A DNA stretch of 64,000 bases from Flavilitoribacter nigricans DSM 23189 = NBRC 102662 (lineage in GTDB: Bacteria; Bacteroidota; Bacteroidia; Chitinophagales; Saprospiraceae), in assembly GCF_002646595.1 (NCBI RefSeq), contig NZ_PDUD01000019.1, forward strand, positions 297,128 through 361,127, written 5' to 3'. Under the pieces are notes generated by a model. That model was given only the letters and a program-made list of their open reading frames with translations, did not search any database and was not told the origin of the DNA. Positions 1 to 9,243 of this stretch are shown piece after piece. The position numbers and the translations under genes are program-made. Numbering within the stretch: the stretch's first letter is position 1; each line of letters opens with the position of its first letter.

Positions 1-1832
1 GTTTCATGGGAATGGATCTTAAACTGGCGTAAAGGTCGCCCGTAAAGATCCGACAGTACCAGTTGCAGGAATTCCGGCGCGCCCCCTTCCAATCCCTGAA
101 AACTTATATTGAGATTACTGTGGAAAGGATTCGGTCCAAGCTGTAGATTAGCATTGGTTTTCATAGCCTTTTCTAGGATCCGGCGAACTGGCTGCTGCTC
201 CTTTAATAGTGCTGGTTCCGGGCAATCCTGAATAACCGCTTCCATTTCACTTCCGGAAAGTGTCGAAAAGCCGGGCAGAAACTGGATCAGTTCTCCCGCT
301 TCAAAACGAGCCCTTGCTTCTGCTGCTATCGCTGTTTCCACCCGTAAATTATTGGCCGCCCGATACGTTGCGGTCACCAATGGCCCTACGGACAGGGTCG
401 TATCCAGCGGGCAGGTGGTGCCCATTACCGATAAGCTGTGCTGTAGGTCGTGCATGCCGCTTGCTGCTTCCCAAATGTCCTGGTTCGCTAAACGAATTGC
501 GAACTTTGGATCACTCTGCAGGTTGCTCCGTCCGTCCGGCAAAAAAAGCAGGAGATCATACTCGCCCGGGGGAATATTCTGGCCGGACTCCAGGGTCAGG
601 TTGTAACTACAGACCTGACCACCACCGCAGCGGCGCAGGTCGATAGCCGCCAGGGATAAGAAAAATTCCTCCTGGCTGGTCGTATGCCGAAATACTAATT
701 GCACCGCCCGCGGTAACATCGGCGCCGCCCATCCGATGTTTTCAATCTCCAGGGAAAGCGAAAAAAGCTCGTTCTGATCGATAGCATCAGGCAAGGTCGC
801 TTCCCGGAGCACCAGACGGTAGCCTAATTTTCTGCGAATTTCATCAAAACACCCTTCCTGTTGCCATCGCTGCAATACATTGGGGTGATAATCATCGTTC
901 AGATAAGTCCAGTGGAAACGCTCCAATTCCGGGAGGGCGTTGGTACATTGGGTATAAGTCGGCTCATCGCGGCAGGTTTCCCCGCCCATCAGCAGGTAGC
1001 GGCTCTCCGCGGCCCAGTAGGGTTTTTCCGTTAGCGTATCGAGAAAAGTATAATCATTGTAATCTGCCAGAAAACAGTCGTTGTGATAGGCGATACGACT
1101 TTTCGCCGTTCCGGTAAAGGCTTCGGCATAGGTGAGGGAATCTGCCGGTAGCATCAGATCAAGGTATTCCGATTTCAGGGTAGGATACCGCACGGAAACG
1201 GTGCGATCGGTCGGCAGGATGGCCAGCAGACTATCCGTTACGGCATCGCGCAATTGCTGTTGCTGGGCGGTGATCGGGCCCGGATAGGGCGTGCCGAAAT
1301 CATCGCTGTAATAATTCTCTCCCCAAATTCCGTAAAACCCATTGTGCACCGTGAGGATCACATCGCTGTTGACCTGCAGAATAGGCCGTAACTGGTGGAT
1401 ATGCTCAAATAAAAGCGCCGGTTCGGGAGTATCGTTGAAAGGGGTAATCGGGTTGTCCTCCTCATCGTAATTCAGTTCATCCGTATAGGCGAACCTAACT
1501 AGTGCTTTTACGCCTGATGCCCGCAGGGTGGCGAAATCCTGCTCAATGGCATCCAGCACTGTGGTACTTATCGGATCGGAATAAAATCCATCGAGATAAA
1601 AGATCCGGTAAATGAGGCTTTGTTGATCCTGGGAACGCAGATTTTCGAGCGATTGCTGATCCAATGGGGTGTAACTGCCGGAAGTCCGGGTTTCAAAATA
1701 CCGGTACATACCGCGTTCCGGGTTGACAAAATCTGTCTGACTTTCCAGGTATTGATGCACGGTTTGGGCCAGAATCAAAGCGGGCAGGATCATCAGACTA
1801 AGGGTAAGCACGTAGGGTTTGAGGTTGTTCAT
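1..1832 (-). CDS. T9SS-exported DUF4874/DUF4832 protein, 3' end outside window
   Basis: I translated this by hand because the frame runs off the left edge. It is open from ATG at 1832 down to position 1, about 610 residues. Residues 1-22 form a signal peptide ending in LILA before Gln. NPERGMY at residues 37-43 and the later sequence NGFYGIWGENYYS fit the DUF4874 domain, and the middle part fits DUF4832; these two domains usually occur together in secreted proteins with a glycosidase-like TIM-barrel look, but no substrate is established. A Cys-containing segment (ETCRDEPTYTQC) suggests disulfides. The last visible part begins LGPNPFHSNLNISF, the typical start of a T9SS type A sorting domain, so the protein is probably exported and anchored or released by type IX secretion. 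The stop codon lies outside the window. The domain calls rest on remembered family patterns. Confidence 0.82.
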   Translation of the reverse strand, partial: MNNLKPYVLTLSLMILPALILAQTVHQYLESQTDFVNPERGMYRYFETRTSGSYTPLDQQSLENLRSQDQQSLIYRIFYLDGFYSDPISTTVLDAIEQDFATLRASGVKALVRFAYTDELNYDEEDNPITPFNDTPEPALLFEHIHQLRPILQVNSDVILTVHNGFYGIWGENYYSDDFGTPYPGPITAQQQQLRDAVTDSLLAILPTDRTVSVRYPTLKSEYLDLMLPADSLTYAEAFTGTAKSRIAYHNDCFLADYNDYTFLDTLTEKPYWAAESRYLLMGGETCRDEPTYTQCTNALPELERFHWTYLNDDYHPNVLQRWQQEGCFDEIRRKLGYRLVLREATLPDAIDQNELFSLSLEIENIGWAAPMLPRAVQLVFRHTTSQEEFFLSLAAIDLRRCGGGQVCSYNLTLESGQNIPPGEYDLLLFLPDGRSNLQSDPKFAIRLANQDIWEAASGMHDLQHSLSVMGTTCPLDTTLSVGPLVTATYRAANNLRVETAIAAEARARFEAGELIQFLPGFSTLSGSEMEAVIQDCPEPALLKEQQPVRRILEKAMKTNANLQLGPNPFHSNLNISFQGLEGGAPEFLQLVLSDLYGRPLRQFKIHSHE

Positions 1833-1898
1833 AACCCGAAGATAGCCATCCGGAAAATCAAGCGCAAACTTTAATACTGATTCCGTTCTTCCTACGTC

Positions 1899-1949
1899 AA
1901 AATAAAAAGCGCGTTTAGATTGTACTTCGAGAAGCAAACCTAAACACGC
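1899..1949 (-). terminator. Probable rho-independent terminator after the isomerase gene
   Basis: An imperfect stem pairs 1909-1922 with 1934-1949 (GCG-GTTTAG type arms). Read on the minus strand it is followed by CTTTTTATTTTG. It lies about 120 nt after the stop of the sugar isomerase gene (stop at 2073) and before the next minus-strand gene start at 1832. Confidence 0.5.
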
Positions 1950-2072
1950 TAACTAAAATCATTAACAATAAAATAGCTCTTCGTATCCGGCGGGCGGTTT
2001 ACCGGTAAAACGGTAACCCACCACCAAACCTATATCATTCGTAAAGACATGCGAGCCGGCTAGGGTCACACC

Positions 2073-2966
2073 TTAGCGGCTATAAACATCATCCATTCGT
2101 TCGGAGATCTCTTTCAGGCGTTCCCGGTCACCGCCGGCAACTTCGGCCGAACCCCAACCGGAATAGCCTACGGCCTTCAGGGCTTTGTTCACCCGGGGCC
2201 AGTCGCTGTCGCCTTCTCCGAGTTTAACCTTGAAGCCTTCCCAGATGCCTTCTTCTTTCTGCTTGGTACGGCTGTATTCCTTGATGTCCACTTTCAGGAT
2301 ACGCTTTCCGAGGATGTGCACCCACTGGTCCGGCCAGCCGTAGCGCACGATATTGCCTACGTCAAAGTACCAACCGATCATTTCACTGTCGAACTGATCG
2401 ATATACTGCGCCGCTTCCATCGGACTGATCAGGAAGTTATTCCAGACGTTCTCGATGGCGATCTTGATGCCAGTCTTTTCGGCAGTCGGCAGTATTTTTT
2501 TGATCTCGGCCGTGGAGCGTTCCCAGGCTTCATCGTAGCGTACATTCTCATTGACTACCCCCGGTACCAGCAGTACGGTCGTACCGCCGTAGAGCTTGCA
2601 CTTTTCCAGGGCATCGATCATGGACTGGGTACATTCAGCCCGGACTTTGGGATCGGGATCCGACATGGGCTTGCGCCAGTGTACGGAGTTGACCACACCC
2701 GGGATCTTCAGACCGGTCTTATCCCGGGCTTCCAGGATCTCCTTTTCGTTCAGATCGTTCGGACTGTCCAATTCGACGCCGTCAAATCCCAGCGATTTGA
2801 CCAGCTTGAACTTCTCCAGTACGGAAAGGTCTTCCTTGATCATGCCGAATTTCAGGCTCTTTTTGTTCAGCGGCTTTTTCGGACTAAAAGCGCCGGGGGC
2901 GGCGGACCCCAGGGTGACCATGGCCGCCGCTCCCATCGAATTATGTATGAATTTTCTTCTATTCAT
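2073..2966 (-). CDS. Tat-exported sugar phosphate isomerase/epimerase (TIM barrel)
   Basis: A 297-residue protein of the xylose isomerase-like TIM-barrel family (AP endonuclease family 2 fold). The N-terminus MNRRKFIHNSMGAAAM carries a twin-arginine-like signal (RRKF) and a hydrophobic stretch up to about residue 27, so it is probably exported folded with its metal. IAIENVWN and GWYFDVGN supply acidic residues of the kind that bind the divalent metal in this family. The start is 3 nt past the stop of the oxidoreductase gene at 2970, and both have Tat-like leaders, so they form a two-gene unit. Bacteroidota carry many such pairs, thought to oxidise and epimerise sugars or inositols in the periplasm; the substrate cannot be read from the sequence. 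Confidence 0.88.
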   Translation of the reverse strand: MNRRKFIHNSMGAAAMVTLGSAAPGAFSPKKPLNKKSLKFGMIKEDLSVLEKFKLVKSLGFDGVELDSPNDLNEKEILEARDKTGLKIPGVVNSVHWRKPMSDPDPKVRAECTQSMIDALEKCKLYGGTTVLLVPGVVNENVRYDEAWERSTAEIKKILPTAEKTGIKIAIENVWNNFLISPMEAAQYIDQFDSEMIGWYFDVGNIVRYGWPDQWVHILGKRILKVDIKEYSRTKQKEEGIWEGFKVKLGEGDSDWPRVNKALKAVGYSGWGSAEVAGGDRERLKEISERMDDVYSR

Positions 2967-2969
2967 GGT

Positions 2970-4274
2970 CTAGCTGAATTTTGTAATTCCCGGTTGCGCA
3001 ACTTCGGCCATTTTCCAGTCCATATCCCAGGAATATTCGTTCAGGTCCGGCCCCAGTTGTTCGTCGGAATTCAGCGCATCTTCCCAGCTGATCGTTTGTC
3101 CGGTATAGGCTACCATCCGGCCCCAGATCGCCAGCATGGTGCTGTTGGCCATTCTCACTCCGTCGTTGAAAGGCTCACCTTTCCGGATGGAGGCAAAGAG
3201 GGTGTTGTGCTCATTCTGGTACATGTTGGACTTCTTGCCGTCCCAGTTCCATTCACCGTCTTTACCAATGATCTCGTGCTTACGGAATACATCGATGTTA
3301 CAACGCCCCTGGTCACCCATCATGTCAATGCCATAGGCGCGGGCGGTGTCCTTTTGCTGGCGGCTGAAGTGGTATCCTCTGCGGCCGTCACCGTATTCGT
3401 AAACAATGGCAAAGTGATCATACACGTTACCGTACTGGTCTTCGGTACGGCTCTGACGACCACCGGTACCGGATGCGCTCACGGGCAGTTCGTCGCCCAT
3501 CGCCCAGGACATCAGGTCAATACTGTGGATAGCCTGCTCTACGATGTGATCACCGGACATCCAGTTGTAGTACAACCAGTTGCGCATTTTGTATTCCAGG
3601 TCGGACCAGTCCGGTTGGCGATCTCTGAACCAGAGAGCACCGGTGTTATAGGTATTGTAGATCGTGTGTACGTTGCCGATGGCACCGTCCAGGATGCGAT
3701 TGTAGGTATCAATTTTCGGTACGTCGTGACGCCAGCAGAAACCGGACATCAGCGCCAGACCTTTTTCTTTGGCTTTTTTAGCCGATTCGATCACACTGCG
3801 AACACCCGGTGCGTCAACGGCTACGGGTTTTTCACAGAAAATGTGTTTGCCGGCCTCGATCGCCGCGGCCAGGTGGCCCGGACGGAAGTTAGGCGGAGTA
3901 GCCAGCAGGACGACATCCACATCGGAAGCCAGTACTTTTTTGTAAGAATCAAAACCGACGAACTTCATATCCTCTTCAACCTTGATCTTATCCGGATTTT
4001 CGTTCATCAGGTTCTTATAGGAAGAATCCAGGCGGTCCTGGAACAGATCGGCCATTGCCGTCAGTACAACATTATCGTCGGCCATCGTTGCCTGGTAGGC
4101 CGCACCGGTACCACGACCACCGCATCCGATCAGACCGACCTTAATGGTATCGGCATTGAAATCGAAGGGACGGCCCGAACGTGCAGCCAGCACATTCAGC
4201 CCAAGGCCGGATGCAATAAGGGCAGAACCGGATTTTTTCATAAATTCCCGTCTACTGGTATTTGACTTATCCAT
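2970..4274 (-). CDS. Tat-exported Gfo/Idh/MocA family oxidoreductase
   Basis: A 434-residue NAD(P)-dependent oxidoreductase. The leader TSRREFMKKSGSALIASG is a Tat signal. The Rossmann motif VGLIGCGGRGTG sits near residue 46 and CEKPVAVD is the EKP motif that helps hold the nicotinamide. The C-terminal half is the alpha/beta substrate domain, with DHIVEQAIHSIDLMSW as the conserved histidine region. The size is usual for the bacterial exported subfamily. It is the first gene of a pair with the TIM-barrel isomerase 3 nt downstream. The precise sugar is unknown. Long open frames on the opposite strand of both genes are shadows produced by codon bias. Confidence 0.92.
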   Translation of the reverse strand: MDKSNTSRREFMKKSGSALIASGLGLNVLAARSGRPFDFNADTIKVGLIGCGGRGTGAAYQATMADDNVVLTAMADLFQDRLDSSYKNLMNENPDKIKVEEDMKFVGFDSYKKVLASDVDVVLLATPPNFRPGHLAAAIEAGKHIFCEKPVAVDAPGVRSVIESAKKAKEKGLALMSGFCWRHDVPKIDTYNRILDGAIGNVHTIYNTYNTGALWFRDRQPDWSDLEYKMRNWLYYNWMSGDHIVEQAIHSIDLMSWAMGDELPVSASGTGGRQSRTEDQYGNVYDHFAIVYEYGDGRRGYHFSRQQKDTARAYGIDMMGDQGRCNIDVFRKHEIIGKDGEWNWDGKKSNMYQNEHNTLFASIRKGEPFNDGVRMANSTMLAIWGRMVAYTGQTISWEDALNSDEQLGPDLNEYSWDMDWKMAEVAQPGITKFS

Positions 4275-4292
4275 AATCTGAAGATTTTTTAT

Positions 4293-4327
4293 GGTACCCG
4301 GTACTCGGTACTTGGTACGCGGTTTGA
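4293..4327. repeat. Heptamer array after the apbE stop
   Basis: Five 7-bp units in perfect phase: GGTACCC, GGTACTC, GGTACTT, GGTACGC, GGTTTGA. The array starts 20 nt after the stop codon of the ApbE gene (stop at 4347, minus strand) and ends before the oxidoreductase gene start at 4274. It is one of seven arrays with a strict 7- or 8-bp period in this window. Confidence 0.75.
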
Positions 4328-4346
4328 GATAAATGTTTAAAGTGGT

Positions 4347-5339
4347 CTATTCGTTCGTTTTCTGGAGCGCTACGTTCGGAAACCGATCCAGCAGACGTGT
4401 GCGTTCCAGGTCATTTATGATCGATAAAGTTGAGGCGAAAGCATCGGCCTGCATACAGTTGTCGGCCGCCACATTAATGATATCGGTCTCGGTAATACCC
4501 AGCCCCGTGCGGGGATCAATGATGTGGGAATATCTTTCGCCGTTCCATTCCAGAAACTTATACGTGGATCCGGAGCTGGCGATCGCTCGCCGGCTGAGGA
4601 CGATCCTTTGGGGGTCTACCCCCTCTTCCAGAGCGACCATCTGCACTTCCCAGCCGGACTGCCCGGGCGGGGGATCACCAGCGTAAATGTCGCCGCCGCC
4701 ATCCACCAGAGCCCGGTTGATGCCCCGTTCCAGTAAAACGCGGTATACTGCATCTACGGTATATCCCTTGGCAATGCCGCCCAGATCGATCCGCATACCG
4801 GCCTTGCACAGGCGGACCCGCCGGTGCTTCCGGTACAGCCGGATATCACGGTAGTTGACCAGGGCGCGGGCTGCGGTTATCTTTTCCGGTTGGGGGAATT
4901 CCATTTGGCGGAAAGCCCGTCGCCAGAGTTTACTCAGCGGGCCGATACTTACGTCAAAGGCGCCATTACTTTTTTTGGAAAGTTGCCTGGCGTAGTGCAG
5001 CACTTCCCAAAGTTCGTCAGAAACGGGCACTTTTTCTCCGGAACCGGCCGACTGGGATAGCCGGCTTACTTCACTGTCTTCCTGGTAGTCGCTGAAGATG
5101 CGGTTGAGTTCGTCGATACGTTCGAAAGCGGCCGCGGCCGCCTGTGTTGCTTCCTCCTCGCGTTCCGCATAAAAAACCATCCGGAAAGTAGTGCCCATTT
5201 TCGGTTCCGAGAACTCAAAGCGACGAAGCTCCTGAGCTTGGGCCGTGGGCGCACACAGAAAGTTCAATAATAATACGGAAAGTAGGCTGAATCGCAAAAT
5301 GTAATTGGTTTTATCGAAAAGGCTCGTATTATTTGGCAT
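4347..5339 (-). CDS. apbE: FAD:protein FMN transferase, ApbE family
   Basis: A 330-residue exported flavin transferase that attaches FMN to Thr residues of target proteins such as Rnf/Nqr subunits or periplasmic flavoproteins. A signal peptide covers about residues 15-35 and ends in TAQAQ. Family signatures in order: KMGTTFRMVFYA (start of the fold), KSNGAFDVSIGPLSKLW, RIDLGGIAKGYTVD, ALVDGGGDIYAG and HIIDPRTGLG. All the expected glycine and Asp motifs are present, so it should be active. Upstream lies the SUMF1-fold gene in the same direction. Its flavoprotein target is not in the window. The symbol is a family name. Confidence 0.92.
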   Translation of the reverse strand: MPNNTSLFDKTNYILRFSLLSVLLLNFLCAPTAQAQELRRFEFSEPKMGTTFRMVFYAEREEEATQAAAAAFERIDELNRIFSDYQEDSEVSRLSQSAGSGEKVPVSDELWEVLHYARQLSKKSNGAFDVSIGPLSKLWRRAFRQMEFPQPEKITAARALVNYRDIRLYRKHRRVRLCKAGMRIDLGGIAKGYTVDAVYRVLLERGINRALVDGGGDIYAGDPPPGQSGWEVQMVALEEGVDPQRIVLSRRAIASSGSTYKFLEWNGERYSHIIDPRTGLGITETDIINVAADNCMQADAFASTLSIINDLERTRLLDRFPNVALQKTNE

Positions 5340-5340
5340 T

Positions 5341-5373
5341 GGGTAGAAGGATACTTTTCGTTCCCTTCTACCC
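5341..5373. other. Perfect 10-bp hairpin before apbE
   Basis: GGGTAGAAGG (5341-5350) and CCTTCTACCC (5364-5373) are exact reverse complements around a 13-nt loop. The hairpin touches the start of the ApbE gene (5339) and follows the octamer array after the SUMF1 gene. No T-run follows on either side. It could be an RNA processing or attenuation structure. Confidence 0.55.
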
Positions 5374-5380
5374 GGTAAGA

Positions 5381-5428
5381 TCGTTTGATTATCTGATCAT
5401 TAAATCATCAGATCATCAAATCATCAGA
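5381..5428. repeat. Octamer array after the SUMF1-fold gene
   Basis: Six 8-bp units in phase: TCGTTTGA, TTATCTGA, TCATTAAA, TCATCAGA, TCATCAAA, TCATCAGA. On the minus strand these read as TNTGATGA-like words and begin within about 10 nt of the stop codon of the SUMF1-fold gene (stop at 5435). Confidence 0.75.
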
Positions 5429-5434
5429 TACAAA

Positions 5435-6418
<984 letters not shown>

Positions 6419-6472
6419 ATGTGGTTGAAAACACTTTGGTGAACAATTTGGCCAAAAGCAAACATTCGGCAA

Positions 6473-7060
6473 TTATTGAGCAAGGTAATTGAACGTAAAA
6501 TGCACCGTCACATCGTCATGGGTCTGGATCTGACCAAACATTGCAGATGGTGGTTCGATCTCGAATTCGCTCAATTTCAGAGGTTTTGATCCCTGGAATA
6601 CTAATTTACCATCTTTTTTCGTACCCATCACTTCTACGCTTACCGTTTTTTCTACACCACCGATGGATAGTATCCCGGTTGAAGTCAGTTTGAACTGGCC
6701 TCCCGGCAGGGCTTTGATCGCCGCTGCGGTCTTTTGCTCGAAGGTGATCTGGGGATGGGTTTCGGATTTCAGGGCTTTATAGATCTTGTTGTTCATAGCG
6801 CTGCCACGCCCGCCGTCCATGCTGGCGACGTCGGCTTTGAACGCAAAACCTTCCACGGCGTCTTTCCCGACCTTAAGCGTAGCGGGATAGTCCGTCACCG
6901 TACCAACCGTGGCTTTCCAATCGTGCAGCGTGGAACTCCCGCTCACGTAAAATTCGAAAGGAGCATCCTTATCAATCGTATAGTTACCTTCCTGAGCGCT
7001 CACCATACCGGTGTAAGCAAATGAAAGGAAAAGAAAAAGAAATGAGATTCTGTGTTGCAT
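6473..7060 (-). CDS. YceI family protein
   Basis: A 195-residue exported protein. The signal peptide covers about residues 1-22 (ending GMVSAQ). FEFYVSGSSTLHDWKATV is the typical first strand region of YceI proteins, which form a lipocalin-like barrel that can bind isoprenoid-type lipids; EIEPPSAMFGQIQTHDDVTVHF is the usual C-terminal region. The physiological role is poorly known in this family. It is upstream of the SUMF1-fold gene on the same strand with 54 nt between, so co-transcription is possible. The 410 bp upstream is a shared divergent promoter region with the stress-protein gene. Confidence 0.9.
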   Translation of the reverse strand: MQHRISFLFLFLSFAYTGMVSAQEGNYTIDKDAPFEFYVSGSSTLHDWKATVGTVTDYPATLKVGKDAVEGFAFKADVASMDGGRGSAMNNKIYKALKSETHPQITFEQKTAAAIKALPGGQFKLTSTGILSIGGVEKTVSVEVMGTKKDGKLVFQGSKPLKLSEFEIEPPSAMFGQIQTHDDVTVHFTFNYLAQ

Positions 7061-7469
7061 GATTTTGTTGATTTCTTCGTTGTGCGAAAGTAAAAAAAAT
7101 TTCGAATGCTTGCGTTAGGAAATTTAATAACGTCAAAATTGCAAGCTGCATTTTATAATTTTCCTACAATTTGGGACAAATTCCCCGCGCCCGCTAAATT
7201 ACACTATCTACCCGTTAAGTGATCAAACCCGAAAGGCTTTAAGGAACTTTTCACTTTTAGATCACGTGCTAAGGTGGAAACGTTTGAATGTGTATACGTT
7301 GGGGCCCGACTATCAAACGTTCACACTTTCACACGTTTCCACGTTCACACATTTCGTCATCGGGTTACTAAAGAAATGACAAACATCACACTACCCGGCA
7401 ACGTTTTATCACCACGCGCCAATGATATTAATCACATATTGGAACCACCGCCAATCAAAACCAAAAGCC
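7061..7469. other. Divergent intergenic region, yceI-like and usp genes
   Basis: No gene was found in this stretch of about 410 bp. It is AT-rich near the YceI start and holds the octamer array at 7273-7356. It must contain the promoters of both flanking genes, but I found no clear TAnnTTTG element. Confidence 0.5.
7273..7356. repeat. Paired octamer arrays with dyad character
   Basis: The right half is in 8-bp phase: ACGTTCAC, ACTTTCAC, ACGTTTCC, ACGTTCAC, ACATTTCG (7317-7356). The left half (7273-7304) reads GGTGGAAA, CGTTTGAA, TGTGTATA, CGTTGGGG, which resembles the reverse complement of the right half. Transcribed, it would fold into an imperfect hairpin. Unlike the other arrays it lies between divergent starts rather than after a stop. 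Confidence 0.65.
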
Positions 7470-8360
7470 ATGAAAAATTTTCAAAGGATCCTGATCGCCC
7501 TCGACCATTCCGTATTCGATGAAAAAATGATCCGGTACTTCAATACGTTCAGTCATCTGATCGCACCGGAAAAAGTCCACTTCATCTATGTAGATCACGA
7601 TCTGGAGATCCCTCCGGGTATGGAGATCATTTACAATGATGAAGCCGGCAATCCCCTGTCAAAAGATGAATTGCTGCGCACCGCTCTGGAAAGAAAGGTG
7701 GAAACCGGCTATACCCAACGCCACGGGGCGGAAGTAACGATCGATATCCTGGAAGGTGACCCCCTGAAGGAGATCCTGCACTGGGTGAAGGTTAAAGAAG
7801 CCGACCTCCTGATCGTAGGGAACAAGAAAATGTCCGAAGGTAGTGGCGTAATGGCCAAAAAGATCGCCCGCCACGCGGACTGCGCCGTACTTTTTGTGCC
7901 CGAAACGAGTCAGGAAAACATCCGCAAAATGCTCGTTCCGGTTGATTTCTCCGATCATTCCAAACTGGCCATGCAGGGCGCGATCGATCTGGCCGCCGAA
8001 CTGGAAAATGTAGAAGTGACGGCATTCAATACCTACGACGTACCCATGACCGGTAATCCGAGCATCAACCTGAGCTACGAGCGGGTCAAGGAAGATATTA
8101 AAGCCTTCAAACGGGAAGCGCTGGAAAAATTCATCCTGCACTTCGATACCCGGGGCGTTACGCTCAGCAGCGACCTGGCGGTCAACGAAAAAGGCAACCC
8201 GGCCAAACAGATCTACGCCCAGGCCGTGAAGGGATCCTATGACCTGATCGTGATCGGCGCCAAAGGCCACAGTACCCTGGAAAGGGTCTTTCTGGGTAGC
8301 GTGACGGAAAAACTGCTGGGCCTGGATAAGGAGATCCCGGTGCTGGTGTTACGCAAATAG
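7470..8360 (+). CDS. Universal stress protein with two UspA domains
   Basis: ATG at 7470 is preferred because MKNFQRILIALDHS is the normal first strand of a Usp domain; an ATG 48 nt upstream adds unrelated residues. The 296-residue product has two tandem UspA folds. The second domain carries the full nucleotide motif G-2x-G-9x-G-S (GAKG...LGS) followed by VTEKLL, so it probably binds ATP. The first domain has a degraded version (VGNKKMSEGSG). Tandem Usp proteins are cytoplasmic and are induced by stationary phase, oxidative stress or low oxygen. A CBS-domain gene follows on the same strand, which fits an energy- or stress-sensing neighbourhood. An octamer array follows the stop. Confidence 0.92.
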   Translation: MKNFQRILIALDHSVFDEKMIRYFNTFSHLIAPEKVHFIYVDHDLEIPPGMEIIYNDEAGNPLSKDELLRTALERKVETGYTQRHGAEVTIDILEGDPLKEILHWVKVKEADLLIVGNKKMSEGSGVMAKKIARHADCAVLFVPETSQENIRKMLVPVDFSDHSKLAMQGAIDLAAELENVEVTAFNTYDVPMTGNPSINLSYERVKEDIKAFKREALEKFILHFDTRGVTLSSDLAVNEKGNPAKQIYAQAVKGSYDLIVIGAKGHSTLERVFLGSVTEKLLGLDKEIPVLVLRK

Positions 8361-8368
8361 TAAAAATG

Positions 8369-8408
8369 TGTTGAAGTGTTGAAGTGGAAATGTGTGAAAG
8401 TTTCCAAG
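8369..8408. repeat. Octamer array after the usp stop
   Basis: Five 8-bp units in phase: TGTTGAAG, TGTTGAAG, TGGAAATG, TGTGAAAG, TTTCCAAG. It begins 9 nt after the stop of the universal stress protein gene. The word TGTTGAAG recurs in the array at 24737-24784. The remaining sequence up to 8644 is AT-rich and shows no gene. Confidence 0.75.
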
Positions 8409-8644
8409 TCTGAACTTGGACGAGGATGCGCATTGGTATTGACCTTACGGTTGTAGTAGAAGGGCTGTTTTAGAGTAAACTACCTGCGTTCTGTCCAAAT
8501 TTTAAGCTAAAAATCCATCACCCTTGAAATAAAAGTGCAATTTTATAAGATAAATCAAAATTATTTTGCGCAAAACGTTTTATATTCCCATTTTTATGTA
8601 AATTACTTTTCAATTCTCGAAATTTTTCATCAAACCAGGAATAT

Positions 8645-9094
8645 ATGCAAGATCCAGAGCCCATTACCCGCTATATGGCGACTAAACTGATCACTTTCAC
8701 CCCGGATATTGATCTCCGGGATGCCATCAAAACGATTGTCAAGCACAGAATATCCGGTGCCCCCGTAGTCAATCAAGACGGTGATCTGGTGGGTATGCTC
8801 TCGGAGAAAGACTGTATAAATGCCATCGTGGAAGGTCCTTATAACCAGGGTCCGGGCGCTACCGGCACCGTCGGCGACTTTATGTCGACCAATGTTGAAA
8901 CGGTGGAGGTAGATAAGAACGTCCTGGAAATATCCTACAAATTTGCGCTGACCAATTACCGCCGTTTTCCGGTTTGCGACAACGGTAAACTGGTAGGCCA
9001 GATCAGTCGTAGTGATATCCTGCGGGCCATCCTCAAGATGACACCTAAGATCAAGCACGTACCTTCCAGTTGGGTAGGTAGAGAACCAATGTGA
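8645..9094 (+). CDS. Two-CBS-domain protein
   Basis: A 149-residue soluble protein made almost only of a CBS pair (Bateman module): the first domain spans about residues 8-62 (MATKLITFTPDIDLRDAI, then GAPVVNQDGDLVGMLSEKD) and the second about 75-130 (VGDFMSTNVETVEVDKNV, then RRFPVCDNGKLVGQISRSD). CBS pairs bind adenosyl ligands such as AMP, ATP or SAM. Without a fused enzyme domain it may act as a free regulatory subunit; the partner is unknown. The short tail WVGREPM has no recognised motif. A strong terminator follows, and the gene shares direction with the Usp gene 285 bp upstream. Confidence 0.92.
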   Translation: MQDPEPITRYMATKLITFTPDIDLRDAIKTIVKHRISGAPVVNQDGDLVGMLSEKDCINAIVEGPYNQGPGATGTVGDFMSTNVETVEVDKNVLEISYKFALTNYRRFPVCDNGKLVGQISRSDILRAILKMTPKIKHVPSSWVGREPM

Positions 9095-9179
9095 TAAGCT
9101 ATCCGGTTGAAGCAAGACCAGAATCCATTTCAGGATAGTCTTATCGTTTAATTTTATCCAAGTTTTGACAAACAAAAGT

Positions 9180-9217
9180 GGGATCAGGGGAAGCGTCACC
9201 CCTGATCCCCGATTTTT
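9180..9217 (+). terminator. Rho-independent terminator after the CBS gene
   Basis: A perfect 11-bp stem GGGATCAGGGG (9180-9190) / CCCCTGATCCC (9199-9209) with an 8-nt loop, followed by CGATTTTTTTA. It ends the plus-strand unit and separates it from the convergent metal-efflux operon whose last gene stops at 9244. Confidence 0.9.
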
Positions 9218-9243
9218 TTAGGGTATGTCCCTTATGACCAAAA

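Noticed and set aside
2316-4265. 649-codon plus-strand open frame
   Set aside because: It lies opposite two well-supported minus-strand genes (isomerase and Gfo/Idh) and has no domain or signal. It is a codon-bias shadow.
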